DNA of 64,000 nt from Dillenia suffruticosa (Eukaryota > Streptophyta > Magnoliopsida > Dilleniales > Dilleniaceae). The stretch spans positions 20,192,500 through 20,256,499 of the forward strand of contig JAVTVX010000013.1 of the NCBI GenBank assembly GCA_033439265.1, in the 5' to 3' direction. The notes below the pieces were generated by a model. The model did not search any database. It was given only the letters and a program-made list of their open reading frames with translations, and had not been told where the DNA came from. A program made the translations under genes and the position numbers. Below are positions 42,715 to 55,490 of the stretch, piece by piece. The first letter of the stretch is position 1. Each line of letters starts with the position of its first letter.

Positions 42715-45700
42715 TTTTTTAAATAGAAGTCTTGTATAATGTTTCTTTTGCACCACCACATAGGTAACAGGAGACTAATATTTCACGTCTAATGATTTGC
42801 AAGCTTGAAATGGATATATTAAAACACATAATTAGAAGAACAGATAATAAGTAACTTTCATGTCTCTGCACTTATTAGACCATCATTCATGCAACTTCAA
42901 ATCAAGCACAAATACAATCAAATGTTAATTTAAAAAGCATGGTTTTTCACACCAGGGATGTGTAACACAAATAGAACTTCAAAAAATTCCAGGGAAGAAG
43001 AAAAGAGCTTACCCATCGAATTGCATAAATCTCATGCAGTAAAAAATGATTGAATTAATAAGTAACTTTCATCTCAAAAGAAACATTACCCCATCTCTGT
43101 GCATCATTTATGCAACTGGTTAGAGAAGCAGATTGCAGTTTTACGACTACTGATATTCTGCATTGAGCGAAACAACTATCAGTAGAATACACCATGGCTT
43201 TTGACTTGTAGTCCTACAAGTAATTAGAAGCTCCCTGCCAAGAAACAGAGAATTTCAAAGACATCGTAAAAAAATTGAAACAAACCATAAAACCTCCTTA
43301 AAAGGGAAAGAGAAAAAATGTGACCCCACCTTATCAGTCCCTTACCCAACTTGGCCCCCCTGAGGATCCTCTTCCTCTTTGTACAGGTCATGAACAATTT
43401 CATCCCTATGGGCCTGTGAAGAGACACCAAATCTCTGTGTGTGTTCACAAATGGCCAATCCGTCGAAGCCACAACCTGAATCAATTCATTTCAACATGTT
43501 AAATTTCATAGATGAGAATTCACTAGGAAAGTTTATTTCTCCTTGTTTAAGGTCTGATGCATGACAATACAAATGACTTACAGCTGCAACTGATGGACTA
43601 GAGCCTTTCCTGATTGTGGGTGACTCACATCAGCTCTCACCATGATTGTTTCTTCCACCAGTCTGTTTAGACCAAATTATCACATATATGAATCGGAATT
43701 CAAGTAAAGGCACTCTGAGAGAATCCAACCTTAACATTATCTTCAGGGCCACATTCTCATGGTACTGTTTGCTATTCTTCTGTGCTTGCTTAGATTGAAT
43801 GCATTAAGAAACACTTCCCAGCTCGTCTCCCAGATTTTCTTAATTTTACCTAAAAATAAATAAATAATTGATATGAAAATCTATTCTACAGCTTCCAGAA
43901 ATTATGCAATCTAACAGTTCAACTAACTCACAATATGATCCCATAACATCAGGTAATATAATTATAAGAAGGTGCAAATACTTACCAGTAGCAGTACACT
44001 CCTTATGAATGTCAATGAGGGACGCCTCAATTTGACTGGAAGGAGCTCTCCTCAAAGGAATTATTGGGTTTGGATTAAATTGCTGAATAACAAACAAAAA
44101 ATCGATGAGTCACAGTTTAAGTTAAGACAACAATCCGTGGTAACTGGCACATCTACATGAAGTCATACTGTTCCCTTGCTGCAACACATGGAGATCAAGT
44201 CACCAAGGAACTGGTGGTATCTGTCTGGGTTCAATCATACAGAGAAATTATGCATGTCCAAGACCCAACCACAGCATCCTTGAGCATTTTCTGTGACATC
44301 AACAAAATGCAAATCATCCAAATTTATTTAAGAACTTGTTGAATTGAATATAACCAAATAAATACAAAATTTCACATCCAAATACTCCCACAACCAAGAG
44401 AAAAAATGAAATTGCGACTTACTTTGTAAATCTTATTCCATTGCCTCAGGGACTGACACACGGTTCTTTCCCAGACAGATTCATTATATTTAAGTTTGAA
44501 CAAATTAGAGTTGAGAAGGAATGTAAGGCTTAAAAAAAAAAAAAAAAAGTTATTATTGCTCACCACATGGCACATGCACACACCACACTTGTTATGCACT
44601 TGACACCTAACATGTTGAGCCCACACTCTACTATGGTATGTGTTATAGTTTGGACACAAGAGACACTTTGATACATAGTTTGTGAATATTAAAGTTTATA
44701 TATGGTGTTTTATACTGGGTGGCCAGGTGGGCCATTGATGCCAGCTTGTCTAATGATAGAAGTGCTAGTTTGATTCAGCCAGATTCTTGTATTTACCCTA
44801 GGTGGCCAACAATCACTAAATAGGGGAGACTCTGTCAGATTTTTATTTGAAAGATCAAAGAAATGGTTTCCTTTTTATTAAATCTCCTTCCATGTTATCA
44901 CACACGGGGAGTGCGACTGTCGCGAGTCCGGACGCTGCATTTTAAATGTTGCCTCCGCTATATGCAGATCTGTTCCGTTCTGTTAGGGTATGCGATGTCT
45001 GGCTAGCGGGTTGTCACAAGGAAAGTCAAATTAAGTTTAATCTAACCTTGTAATCAAAAAGTGAGTGCAGAAAGCTCAAAGCTTACTTGAATCCCAAACA
45101 CATCATTGACAAGCTCATTGATGTTGAAATGTTCACCCTAACCGATTAAAAGAGCAGAAATTGTACACATTGATTACTGGGACAAGGTAGATGAGGCAAG
45201 CGAGTCAAGTACGAAAATAGTTATTTTTTAAAAAAAAATTTAAAACAAAATAGATAAGGAAAAATTTTCAAAATTAGCACAGATATGTTCAGTTTTCAAG
45301 ACTCGACATATTTTACAAAACGGGTCAACAGTCCATATCGAGTCTTGAAGACTCGACATGTATTGTACATGTCCTCTTGTCTACTAATTGAAGCCCAACC
45401 CAATGGATCTAGTCCAATCTAATTTGAACTCGTTTTGTGTCTACTGTACATCTCGGACAAAATCTACATGTCCCCTCTCTCTCTTTCCCTCTCTCTTCCC
45501 GCCTTGCACCCTTTGGATCTGCATGAAAACCAAAGGCAAGAAAAGGAGGGCTTTGGTTCTTGGTCCCAAAAAGCAGGCAAGGAGATGAAAAAAAGGGGGG
45601 AAGCACATTTCAATGGACCATCTTATCACACACACATCCCCTTAATCCCTTCCCCCATTCCCTCAAATACAAGTCACAAAACACGCCAAAAATAGGAGAA

Positions 45701-47675
45701 ATATATCCAAAAAAATAATAATAATCAACTATTCACTTTTTGTCATGTCATTACCTCCAACAGCCTAAGCTTGCTTTTGTTCCTTCTCTCGTCTTGTATT
45801 TACATCCAATCTAAACAGTAGCAACATAGAAAAGCTAAAAACCCACCAAAATGACGATATGGCCATGTAGTGGTGTCCCGACATATACAATACATGTTGA
45901 GTCTTGAACACTCGAGATGTACTCTTGACCCATTTTTTAAAACATGTCTTTGTTTTCAAGACTGGATATGTGTGTATTCAGTTTAGAATTTTTATCCATC
46001 CATGTTATTTTAAAATTTTTCTTTGAAAATAAGGCTATTTCCGTACATGATTCTAAGGCAAGCAACTCACCATACAAAGGCAGAGACCAAACTTGAAACA
46101 TGTAAACTTCGATTAAAAAGTTAAGAAATTATTTACCCTCTTGATGCAGTTTTCCCATTCCAGAGGTTGACATGTTGCTTTTCAAAGTGCAGTCACCTGC
46201 CTTTCATTAAACTTCTTTGTTTATCTTTGTCCAGAAGGTCACAGCTGCTTGTTTTCCAAGTAAGAAAATCAAATTACATCAATTTACAGAGTCCACAGAG
46301 AAGCAAAGAGCAACTAAACCCACCTCGATAGGCAAATAGACAGGTTTTAGAATCTGTTCCAGCTTCAAGAGCTGGCAAAAATGAATAATAGATTTCAACA
46401 ATATTTGTCACGACAATACTCTACTACCCAGACTACCCAAACTGTTGTACCCTTGTCGTTCTTAAAGCTATTTGAAAAATGAAAGACAATTAACATTGTT
46501 AAACATGACACTGCTTCAAAAAACGTATAAAAGGCACAGGTACATAACTATAATTATATGGAAAAGGAAAAACAATTAACATTGTTAAACATGACATTGC
46601 TTCAAACAAAGCATAAAAGGCTCAGGTACATAAATATAATTTTTACGGGGAAGCATAAACTAACAAATCAAGATACTAAAAATACTTTACTCTAGGGACC
46701 ATCACAAATTGGTAAAATCACGAAGACATCACTTTAAGTGAAAAATCACCGATATGTAGATGCTAAAACTCTATTCATGGAAGAATTAAAATAATCACAA
46801 ATTAAAGACCGAAAGCTTACGTCAATTGGCTTATTGGCTGAGGAGTTGTTGTTTTGCGTGATCCCTATAAGTAAGCCCCACTCGAACTCCTTCCGGGCTT
46901 TCTTCACCTGGAGAAACAAATTGAGAAAACACAATATGTCAATATTATTAACACATGAAAACCCAAATGACCAGAATGACCTCTAAGACAGAGCACCCTC
47001 CAATTCACTAAACCCTCATCACATTCACCATCAAGAGAGTGTATTTGATAAATTACAAACGGCCCGTGTTTCCAAAACTAGAAAATAGTTGAAGCAAATC
47101 AAAAAGTAAATTTTCTCCAATAGCCATTTTAAATGCTGACATGTTCACATAAGCAAATGGGGCAAAATTGACTACACAAACTATTACTAAAATCTACTTC
47201 AAATCTCTCAACATTCTTTTACCGTTCAAACTAGTATAGTATCGACATGGAAAGATGAAATCTTTATGAACAACAACTAACGAGAAACAAAATACCTCAA
47301 TACGATCCTGGTCGTATAAAGGCCTTGCTAAATCTCTGAGGTTGAAATACTTTGAAACAAACTCCAAAGCCAAGACTGGCTCATAGAAGGCTCTGGCTGA
47401 CACATCTGCAAGGATTCAATGGGAAGAAGACAATCACAATAAGACTTACAAGAAGTGTCTGAGCAACATTAAACAACAATACAAAATACAACAGAAATCA
47501 AAAGTTCCGTGAAAGGATGGGTACCAATATTTAGAGAAAGTCCCATTTGAACTGAGTACAAACTATGATAATATCCACGCCAATATTCCATCCTGTCCCC
47601 AAGCTCACCAGTAGGACCCAAATCCATAGAAAGGAACGATCTTCCAACTATGGTATCCAACAACAACAACAAAAA
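42715..47675 (-). pseudogene. AGO5-like ARGONAUTE pseudogene, copy 1 (intron-bearing)
   Basis: Exons in minus-strand order retain GT-AG borders. N/L1 region at about 47,660-47,525 has [19 protein letters not shown] and VQMGLSLNI. 47,405-47,296 continues in frame with VSARAFYEPVLALEFVSKYF and ARPLYDQDRIE. 46,907-46,821 has VKKARKE and then, after a frameshift, VGLTYRDHAK. PAZ sequence at about 46,470-46,325 gives LPALEAGTDSK. Mid sequence follows at about 45,120-43,985 (VVGSWTC, SQIEASLIDIHKECTA, LLIIILPDV). PIWI pieces are ADVSHPQSG (about 43,640), VVASTDWPFV (about 43,480), QAHRDEIVHDLYKEEEDPQ in a shifted frame, and YVVVQKKHYTRL near 42,770. ARGONAUTEs bind small RNAs and slice or repress targets. 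Frameshifts, stops, a MITE in an intron and no true 5' or 3' end make this a pseudogene. The best family match by eye is the AGO1/5/10 clade, closest to AGO5. Confidence 0.85.
45202..46055. mobile_element. MITE/MULE-like element with terminal inverted repeats of about 170 bp
   Basis: The left end GAGTCAAGTACGAAAATAG (from 45,202) and the inverse of the right end, GAATCATGTACGGAAATAG, match. The similarity continues inward for about 170 bp, including CAAGACTCGACAT, GGGTCAA and CATGTATTGTACATGTC counterparts. AGGCAAGC flanks both sides (45,194-45,201 and 46,056-46,063). The sister AGO copy has the undivided site GGTAGGCAAGCAACTT at about 49,985-50,000. A duplication of 8-9 bp with long inverted repeats suggests a Mutator-like or hAT-like non-autonomous element. 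The interior is CT-rich and non-coding. Confidence 0.8.
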
Positions 47676-48114
47676 ACTAATCCCTAATCCTAACTACGGT
47701 ATATTTGTTATAAAAATTTTTAGACCATTAAAAAAATGTAATCCTTATCTGAAAATCTTTCGCATAATGTGCAATCTAAATTTGGATTAAATTTAGAATA
47801 TGAATTTGTTCTCATTGAACAATGCATAATAGTGGGTGGGTCGACTTGTTCCCTATATGGATTAAATTTCAAGTCATACAATCACAACAACAAATTCAAT
47901 TTTGCTTAGTCAGTTAGACATGAATGCTTGAATGTTTATGCCCAAGAATACAAGATTGTGGTATCGATGATGGTACCTGAGGCAGGTATATGGAAAAGGT
48001 CAGATTGCCTATATATGTATGTGTGTGTGTGTATCAATCACAAACTCTGCGGCCAGACTAGAACCCCGGTAAAATGTTTCCACTCCTATCTATGAATTCA
48101 CAATCTCTCTGACT
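47676..48114. other. Spacer between AGO pseudogene copies 1 and 2
   Basis: No exon recognised. It contains a (GT)n run near 48,017-48,032. The start of AGO exon 1 sequence is not found here, so copy 1 is 5' truncated. Confidence 0.45.
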
Positions 48115-50410
48115 TGCAGGAACAAGTCTTGTATGATGTCTCTTTTGCACCACCACAAAGGTAACGGGAGACTTTTATTTCTCTTCTAATGACATACAAG
48201 CCAGAAATAGATATATTAAAACAAAACAAATAATTAGAAGGAGAACAAATAATAAGTAGCTTTAATGTCCTTGCACATATTAGACCATCATTCAAGCAGT
48301 TTCAAATCAAGCACAACTACAACCAGGTGTTAATTTAAAAAGCATGCTTTTTTCACACAAGGGATGGGTAACACAAACAAAACTTAAAAAAATTCTTCGG
48401 AAGAAGAAAAGAAGCTTACCCATCGAATTGCATCCATCTCATGCAGCAAAACGTCATTGAATTGGCCTTCACTTACCCCATCTCTGTGCATTATTTATGC
48501 CGATGGTTAGAGAAGCAGATTGCAGTTTTACGACTAATGATGTTCTGCATTGAGCAAAACAACTATCTGTAGAATATTGATTAGTAGTCCTTCTAAAAGC
48601 AATTAGAAGCTCCCTGCCAAAAAACAGAAAATTTCAAAGACTGACATAAAAAAAATTGCAACAACATTAAAAGGGAAAGGGAATAACTTGGCCCTGCTGA
48701 GGATCCTCTTCCTCTTTATACAGGGTCATGAAATTTCATCCCTATGGGTCTGCAAAGAGACCAGACCTTTGTATGTTATGTGGTCACAAATGGCCAATCC
48801 CTCCTGGTTGTGGGTGAGTCACATCCTCTCCCAAGATGATTGTAGGTTTATCAGAAACATGAGGAATTCTTCTATCAATAGCATCACACAGCGCCATCTT
48901 TCTTCCACCTGTCTGTTTAAACAAAATTATCACATATCTGAATTGGAATTCAAGTGAAAGACACTCTAAGAGAATCCAACCCTAACATTTATCTTCAGGG
49001 CCACATTCTCATGGTATTGCTTCCTATTCTTCTACGCTTGGCTTGGGCTGAATGCATTGAGAAACAATTCCCAGCTCTGTCTCACAGATTTTCTTAACTT
49101 TACCTATAAATAAATAAATAAATAATTGATATGAAATCTATTCTACAGCTTCCAGAAATTATGCAATCTAAAAGTTCAACAAACTCACAATATGATCCAG
49201 TAACATCAGGTAATATAATTATAAGAAGCTGCAGATACTTCCCATTAGCAGTACACTCCTTATGAATGTCCATGACGGCCGTCACCATTTGATCAGGAGG
49301 AGTTATCCTCGGAGGAACTATTGGGTTTGGATTAAATTACTGAATGACAAACAAAAAATCGATGAGTCACCGTTTAAGTTCAGACAACAATCCATGGTAA
49401 CTAGAACATCTACACTGTCATACCATTCCCTTGCAGCAACACATGGAGATCAAGTCACCAAGGAACTGGTGGAATCGGTCTGGGCTCAATCATGTGGAGA
49501 AATTTATGCATGTCCAAGACCCAACCACAGCACCCTTGAGCATTTTCTGTGAAATCAATAAAATGCAAATCATCCAAATTTACTTAAGAACTTGTTGAAT
49601 TGAATATAACCACATAAATACTAAAATTTTCATCCAAATACTTCCACAACCAAGCAAAAAAAAAATGAAATTGCAACTTACTTTGTCAATCATCTTCCAC
49701 AGCCCAACTGGAGGACTGACACACAATTCCTTCCCAGATTCATTATATTTAAGCTGGAACAAATCAGAGTTGAGAAGGAAAGTCAAATTATGCTTAATCT
49801 TAAGTCAGAGTAACCAAAAAGTGAGTACAGATACCATTGAGGGTGGCAAAACATGAGCATTGAGTGCAGAAAGCTGAAAGCTAAATTGAATCCCAAACTC
49901 ATCATTGACAAGCTCATTGCTGTAAATGTTCTCCCTAACCATCTAAAAGAGCAGAAATTGTACACAATAATTATTGGGACTAGGTAGGCAAGCAACTTAT
50001 TATACAAAGGCAGAGGCCAATCTTGAAACATGAAAACTCAGGTAAAGAAGCTAAGAAACCTGTTTTCCCTTTCCAGAGGTCATTGAAATGTTGCTTTTAA
50101 AGTACAGGCACCTGCTTTTCATTAAACTTCTTTGTATATCTTCGTTCCCAAACAATGCTGCAATACAGTTAAACAAACTCATTATCAAGTGCTAAAGGCC
50201 ACAGCTGCTTGTTTCCAAGTAAGAGAATCAAATTAAATCAATTTACAAAGTCCACAGAGAAGCAAAGAGCAACTAAACCCACCTCCTTAGGCAAATAGAA
50301 GGGTTTGGAATCTGTTCCAGCTTGAAGAGCTGGCAAAACGTATAATAGATTCCAACGCCATATTTGTCAAGAAAATACTCTACTTCCCAGACTGTTGCAC
50401 CCGTGTCATC
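48115..50410 (-). pseudogene. AGO5-like ARGONAUTE pseudogene, copy 2
   Basis: In minus-strand order: PAZ exon 50,410-50,283 (DDTGATVWEVEYFLDKYGVG, then LPALQAGTDSK and YLPKE only after a frameshift); exon about 49,950-49,833 (MVRENIYSNELVNDEFGIQ, SALNAHVLPPSM) ending in a GTATCT donor; LKYNESGKE and GLWKMIDK (about 49,765-49,680); KMLKGAVVGSWTCINFS (about 49,545-49,490); MDIHKECTANGKYLQLLIII and LPDVTGSY (about 49,280-49,195); DAIDRRIP and EDVTHPQPG (about 48,890-48,810); LYKEEEDPQ (about 48,725-48,695); VLLHEMDAIR (about 48,460-48,425); [14 protein letters not shown] (48,180-48,120). A deletion joins HPQPGG almost directly to DWPFV. Stops and frameshifts occur throughout. It is colinear with copy 1 but starts at PAZ, so the two are tandem duplicates, and it lacks the 854-bp MITE. 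Confidence 0.85.
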
Positions 50411-50672
50411 CTTAAAACTTTATGAAAAATGAAAGACAACATTGTTAAACATGACACTGCTTCAAAAAGAGCATAAAAGACTCAGGTAAATAACCATAAT
50501 TTTAATAGGGGGAATCATAAACTAACAAATCAAGATGCTAAAACCTACGGACCATCACAAATTGTAAAAAACACTAAGACATCACTTTAAGTGAAAAATC
50601 ACAAATATCTACAATGTATGAAAATTACCAATCACAATATCAAGCAAATAAAAATTAAAAAAAAAAAGTTAC

Positions 50673-53600
50673 CAATCACATCGGCTTCACAAAGATGAAT
50701 CTGAAGCCCAATTGCTCGTACAGTAGGATCATGACTCTCAATGCAAGCCTACATAATTATAAGACAAAGAATTAGAACAATTTGCAAAGGTTAAAGCAAT
50801 TACAAATTGGAAATGGAAGAAAAACCATACCACAACAGAGAGGATTTGATTGACACCCCTATCAGGGTTTTTTTCTGCAAACATTTCGAATGGAGGCAGC
50901 CATACTTATAAATATGCTTCCTTCAGATTTAAAATCAGTAAAGCCTTTAGGAAGCAGTAATCCCTAAATGTCCAGAAGAAGCAAACTGATAAGTAAAGAA
51001 AAATAATATGACGACTTTAAAATGGGGAACTCATAGATGGATGTTAGCTGTGGAATAGTCAAATTCAGCACACGGCATCCTGGCTGGGTAACTTTCAAAC
51101 AAACCACATAGCAGAAAATATATGCTACTATACAGTAAAATGATAAAAGCTTTATGATGACAGTTCTCAGAATCCAACATTTTTGCAGAGTAAGATGGAT
51201 GCAGCCAAAAGAGGACGTGTTGCAAACTGTTTTATAGGGTGCAATTTGACCCAATTTAAACATGAACGAGTTTGGTTCTGGCTCACCCTGGTTCAGGTTC
51301 AGAGGATCACAAGTTAGACCAGACCACAGTGACTGGCTTCTATTCAAATTCATTGCAATCCCAAAACCTGGTAAAATCCAAGGGTACAAAGTCAAATTCA
51401 AGAGTCCTTTTCCATTGTCAATCAAGAGACGGTCTGACAGAATTCCACAAGTGTGTAGCTTAAAGAACTAAAGAACCCAACTGAAGAGGTCTTCCTCAAT
51501 GCCAAGCGTCTGATCACATATAGTGCCTGGCCATGCATAAGCTTTAAGTTATCCTAATAAGTGCAAAAGAGAGAAAATTATTTCCCATGTGAATTTAGTA
51601 GTAAATTTCTTTTGCATAACAAACACCATGTAATCAATACCTTAGAGGTAGTCATGAGCTAAAATCCTTTCCCAAGTTGCCTCCCACCCCCCCCCCCAAG
51701 AAAAAAAGTGGTAACTTTTTGAGGAAAAATTCTATATAAACTTCCAAGGAAAAGGAGCCCTTCCCTTGTCCCTACCATCCAATGCACTACATGGGCAAGG
51801 AATAGTGTCTCTTTCCCCACAAGTCAATATTTTCTCAAAGTTCTTTAAAAAATTCCACCATTTGTTATAGTATCTATCACATTCTCGATAAACTATACAA
51901 TAGAACTGGAGGCAATTTAAACAAAGCATCCATGTTTTGGACCTTGTCCTACCTCCCTATCTATAATACTTCAATCACTGCAAACAAGGTTGTTACTGGT
52001 TACAGCCATTTTCTTAATATTTTTGCCTGGGCCCTTCTGTCAAATCAGCATTTACAACCCACAACATTACATCCATAAACCACAACCCAACAAGCAACCG
52101 TGCTACTGCAATGTCAGGCCTAATAACAAATATCTACTTAGCTTGACAAGACGGACGATCCATGTTGTACCAGACATTTCCTTCAGTTTTAAGTTTGTCT
52201 TTCATCAACTTAATTCCATAATATCCACTTCTTCACACACCTGCAAACTACCAAAGACAAGATCATTGATCTCCCAAGTCTTGCAAAGTAAACGAGTGGC
52301 TATAGCGTATAAAACTCTGCAGATGCGAGTAAACAAAATTAAATCTCCTACAAAATTCCTCTAGAAGAACGGTAAAAAAATTTCTTGCAAGATCTAGAGT
52401 GACAATGACAAGTAGCAAAATTGTTTTAAAACTTAAGAAAAAGATGCAACAAGAGTTAAACACCTACCACCAACTTATTGCTCCAGCAATGATACCCTCT
52501 ACACCACTCTGGCAGATTGTTCAGAAAAATGTTGAGCAAGTTCTCAGAACCAATCTGAAGATATTTCCACCAACGGGAACATCACTGTAGAGCATCTAAA
52601 TGTCTTCACAACCACAAGATAAAAATTCAACCAGTACCCAGCTAGTGTGATTGGATGCCTAATTGAACTGATTTGGACAAAGTGCTAGGAACACATAATA
52701 TTCAGACAGGTTGTAGGTGAAGGCCTTGAACCCCAATCCTGAAGGTCAACATGGGAGTCCCAAATGCACAACTTAATGGTGAAAGAAAGGACCAAGAAGA
52801 AATTTACCAAAAAATTGTACCTAAATCAATGCACTGCACCTCACTGTAGTAATTCTTACAACATAATCAGAGCTGTCAACGTTACGGTGTCCAATTAGTT
52901 TATTATTTTTTCATAAGTACTTGATCCAAACCAATGCATCCGTCCAAGGATCCATGCGGCCAATAGCAGCCAAAGAATCTAAAGCATAGCTCCCCGAGGA
53001 ACCATGCATGACTGTAACAGCAGGGATTGAAGAAAAACAAAGGCATTTCTACAGTAGGAAAAGCGGCATTTCAACTAAGAAACAACAGCATGACATAATA
53101 TGAAAATAATAATAATAAGAGAAAGCACAAAAAAGTGGTGCTCCAGGGATTTTACCAGACAAAAAGATTTCTTGAGATTCAAAGATAGGAGGCAAGGACC
53201 ATTTTCTTTCAGATATTTCAATTGAATACTCCTTTAGTTGAGAAAGACAATCTTGCACCATTATTCAGTTCTTGTATACCAGATTTACCAGCAGAGTGAA
53301 AATCCAGAAAGAAAGGACTAAAAGATAGAGATTCGTGAAGACAGAATTGAGTAATGAGACAATTGGCACTTTACTTGATAGGGTGAGAAACAACATTCAT
53401 ATCACCAATAACATACTGTTAAGAACATCTTCAAATGCCTGAAAATAATTTGCAAGCAATTGTCATTATAAAAAGAGTAATTGAAAATCTCAAATGGAAA
53501 AATCAACTCTAGGTCCATGAACAAGAAAATAATATCACTTGGATTGACTAGAAAAAGAAATATACATATCAGGTAAAAAATGGCCAAGGCCATGAACGTA

Positions 53601-53973
53601 TTTGCTTCCGCCCCGATCCATTTATATAATACCTTGTCGTGTGGAATATTGAAATCAGAAAACAAACTAACCAATTAAATTCTTTCAAAACAACTAAAAG
53701 ACATGCAAAAACCACAATATACCTAAAAGGACACATGCTGCCAGAGCTTCAGAATAATAGTACTATGTTTGCTTATAGACAGAGAACCCCTTGGGATTGC
53801 CACCACTTCACTAGGAAAACTCAACAAATTCAGAGACAGCCCTTCCACAATGTAAAGCAGATCAGTGCCTACTGCTGTCACAGATTTAGAAGGAGATGAC
53901 ATCAAATTGATGCCGGGAATTAGAAGCAAAAGCTCTTCAAATATTTCACATCCAGCGTTACCATGTACCTTAA
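50673..53973 (-). pseudogene. RST1 (RESURRECTION1)-like pseudogene, left-arm copy
   Basis: Minus-strand exons with GT-AG borders: 53,973-53,723 (CEIFEE, INLMSSPSKSV, TDLLYIVEG; ends TTTTAG, a stop where the right arm has GAG); about 53,261-53,156 (SQLKEYSIEISERKWSLP, SQEIFLSG); 53,048 to about 52,925 (VMHGSSGSYALDSLAAIGRM, DPW); 52,316-52,241 (ATRLLCKTWEINDLVFGSLQ); 50,963-50,831 (LPKGFTDFKSEGSIFISMAA, SIRNVCRK, then a frameshift in an A-run before DRGVNQILS); 50,748-50,673 (CIESHDPTV, HLCEADVIG, missing two residues). These words match the ARM-like N-terminal half (DUF3730/focadhesin region) of plant RST1, known as a cofactor of the cytoplasmic RNA exosome and for wax phenotypes. The protein's start and C-terminal two thirds are absent. 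Confidence 0.82.
51687..51697. repeat. Poly(C) run in an RST1 intron
   Basis: Eleven C in a row in the left arm. The right-arm counterpart (about 62,110-62,125) reads GGGGCGGTGGG, i.e. interrupted, so the tract expanded or was cleaned up after the duplication. Confidence 0.7.
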
Positions 53974-54479
53974 CTGCAGAACAAAGTGAAGGGATTTTTA
54001 AGCAAAGAAGAAATGAAGAGCATAAAATATATAACACAGGTAAACAGCTAAAGAATCTGGAAATCATACAACATTGATCCAATAATTACCAAATTTCACT
54101 TGCAACAACCAAGTTCAGACAAGTGCAACCATTTTCATAATGCAGCTAAATCAATATGACTCCATTTTGCAGGGAACCAAGCCTACTCCTGCTAAATCAA
54201 TATGACCCCACGGAAATCACCTTACCTCCAAAATTTTCCATTTCTTTTAAGAATGACCAATAGCTAAAAAAATGATATCTAACTTGGAATAAACGATACA
54301 TAGACCCAGAAAAGTCTTTCAAGGTCATTTTCAGTTGTAGCATCTTATTGATATTAATCCAGTTAAGTATCAGACACCAAATAAACAATAAACAATTACA
54401 CAGCAAAGAGAGAGCATACCAAAGGGAGAAATCAAACACAACACCACCGAGTGAAATATAAGCAGTGATGAGAGAGAGC

Positions 54480-54765
54480 AAGAAATTGTAACAATGTCGG
54501 TGGGGGGAGCCGGAGAGAGAGAGAGAGTTTGTAAACCAAAACAAATTCAGAGAGAAGAAAGAGAAAACCATACCGAAGAGAGAAATCAAACACAACATCA
54601 GAGAGAGAGAGAGAGAGAGAAATTGTCGGTGGAGAGATATCAAGAACTTGCAATGTTGGTGGAGAGAGAAGGGGGACAACAAATGATCAGAATTTGAGAT
54701 TCGATAAGCAACGATCATCGCTGAGAAGAAATTATTCCAATGACGGTGAAGGGTCACTGAAATAC

Positions 54766-54796
<31 letters not shown>

Positions 54797-55490
54797 TAAA
54801 TTTAAGCCGATTCCATCAAGAACGTGTAATTAAGAGAAATTCAAAGCAGAGAGAGAGCGAGAACCTGAGAAGGAAATAGATGAGGCGATTAGAGAGAAAA
54901 AAAAACTTGTAGAAACCCAGAAATCAGATACCGGAGAGAGAAATCAAACACAACACCTGCGAGAGAGAGAGAGAGAGAGAGAGATCAAGAAATTGTCGCT
55001 GGAGAGATATCAAGAAATTGCAACGATGTCGGTGGAGAGAGAGGGGGGACAGCAAAAGATCAGAATTTGAGATTCGATCACCGCAACGATCACCGGTGAG
55101 AAGAAATTGTTCCAATGACGGTGAAAGGTCACTGAAATACAAGAGGGAGAGAAAGAGAGAGAGAAATTAAACCCTAACCACACCACAATTCAAAGGATTA
55201 AGAGAATGAAAATAAGCATCTCGACTGCAATGACAGATTTGTGAGAGAGAGAGAGAGGCTAAATTTAAGCCGATGCCATCAAGAACGTGTAATTAAGAGA
55301 AATTCATAGCAGTGAGAGAGAGAACCTGAGAAGGAAATCGATAAGGCGATTAGAGAGAAAAAGAACTTGCAGAAACCCAGAAATCAGAACCCGGAGGGAA
55401 GAGAGAGGGAGAGAGAATAATGGGAATGGAAATCAGAAACCAAAGAAGTTACCGTGAAGGAGGAGAGGGGAAGAGAGAGAGAGAGAATAA
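54480..55490. repeat. GA-rich tandem block, left arm
   Basis: Repeated GAGAGAGA tracts separated by recurring units (GGTCACTGAAATACAAGA, CAGAATTTGAGATTCGAT, GAGATATCAAGAA). It is the complement of 58,440-59,260 in the right arm. It sits where the 5' end of the RST1 fragment would be and codes for nothing recognisable. Confidence 0.7.

Noticed and set aside
52399-52590. Plus-strand frame in the left arm
   Set aside because: It is antisense to the RST1 fragment; a vague likeness to an RST1 segment (IPSTPLWQIVQKNVE) on the wrong strand is too weak to claim a local inversion.
53402-53674. 90-codon hydrophobic frame, present also in the right arm at 60,168-60,440
   Set aside because: It lies in the intron after the first RST1 exon; hydrophobicity comes from T-rich intron sequence.
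54197-54757. 186-codon Ser/Leu-rich minus-strand frame and its right-arm counterpart at 59,161-59,646
   Set aside because: Most of it reads the CT tandem block and intron sequence; the two arms do not preserve a common protein beyond DNA similarity, and no domain is visible.
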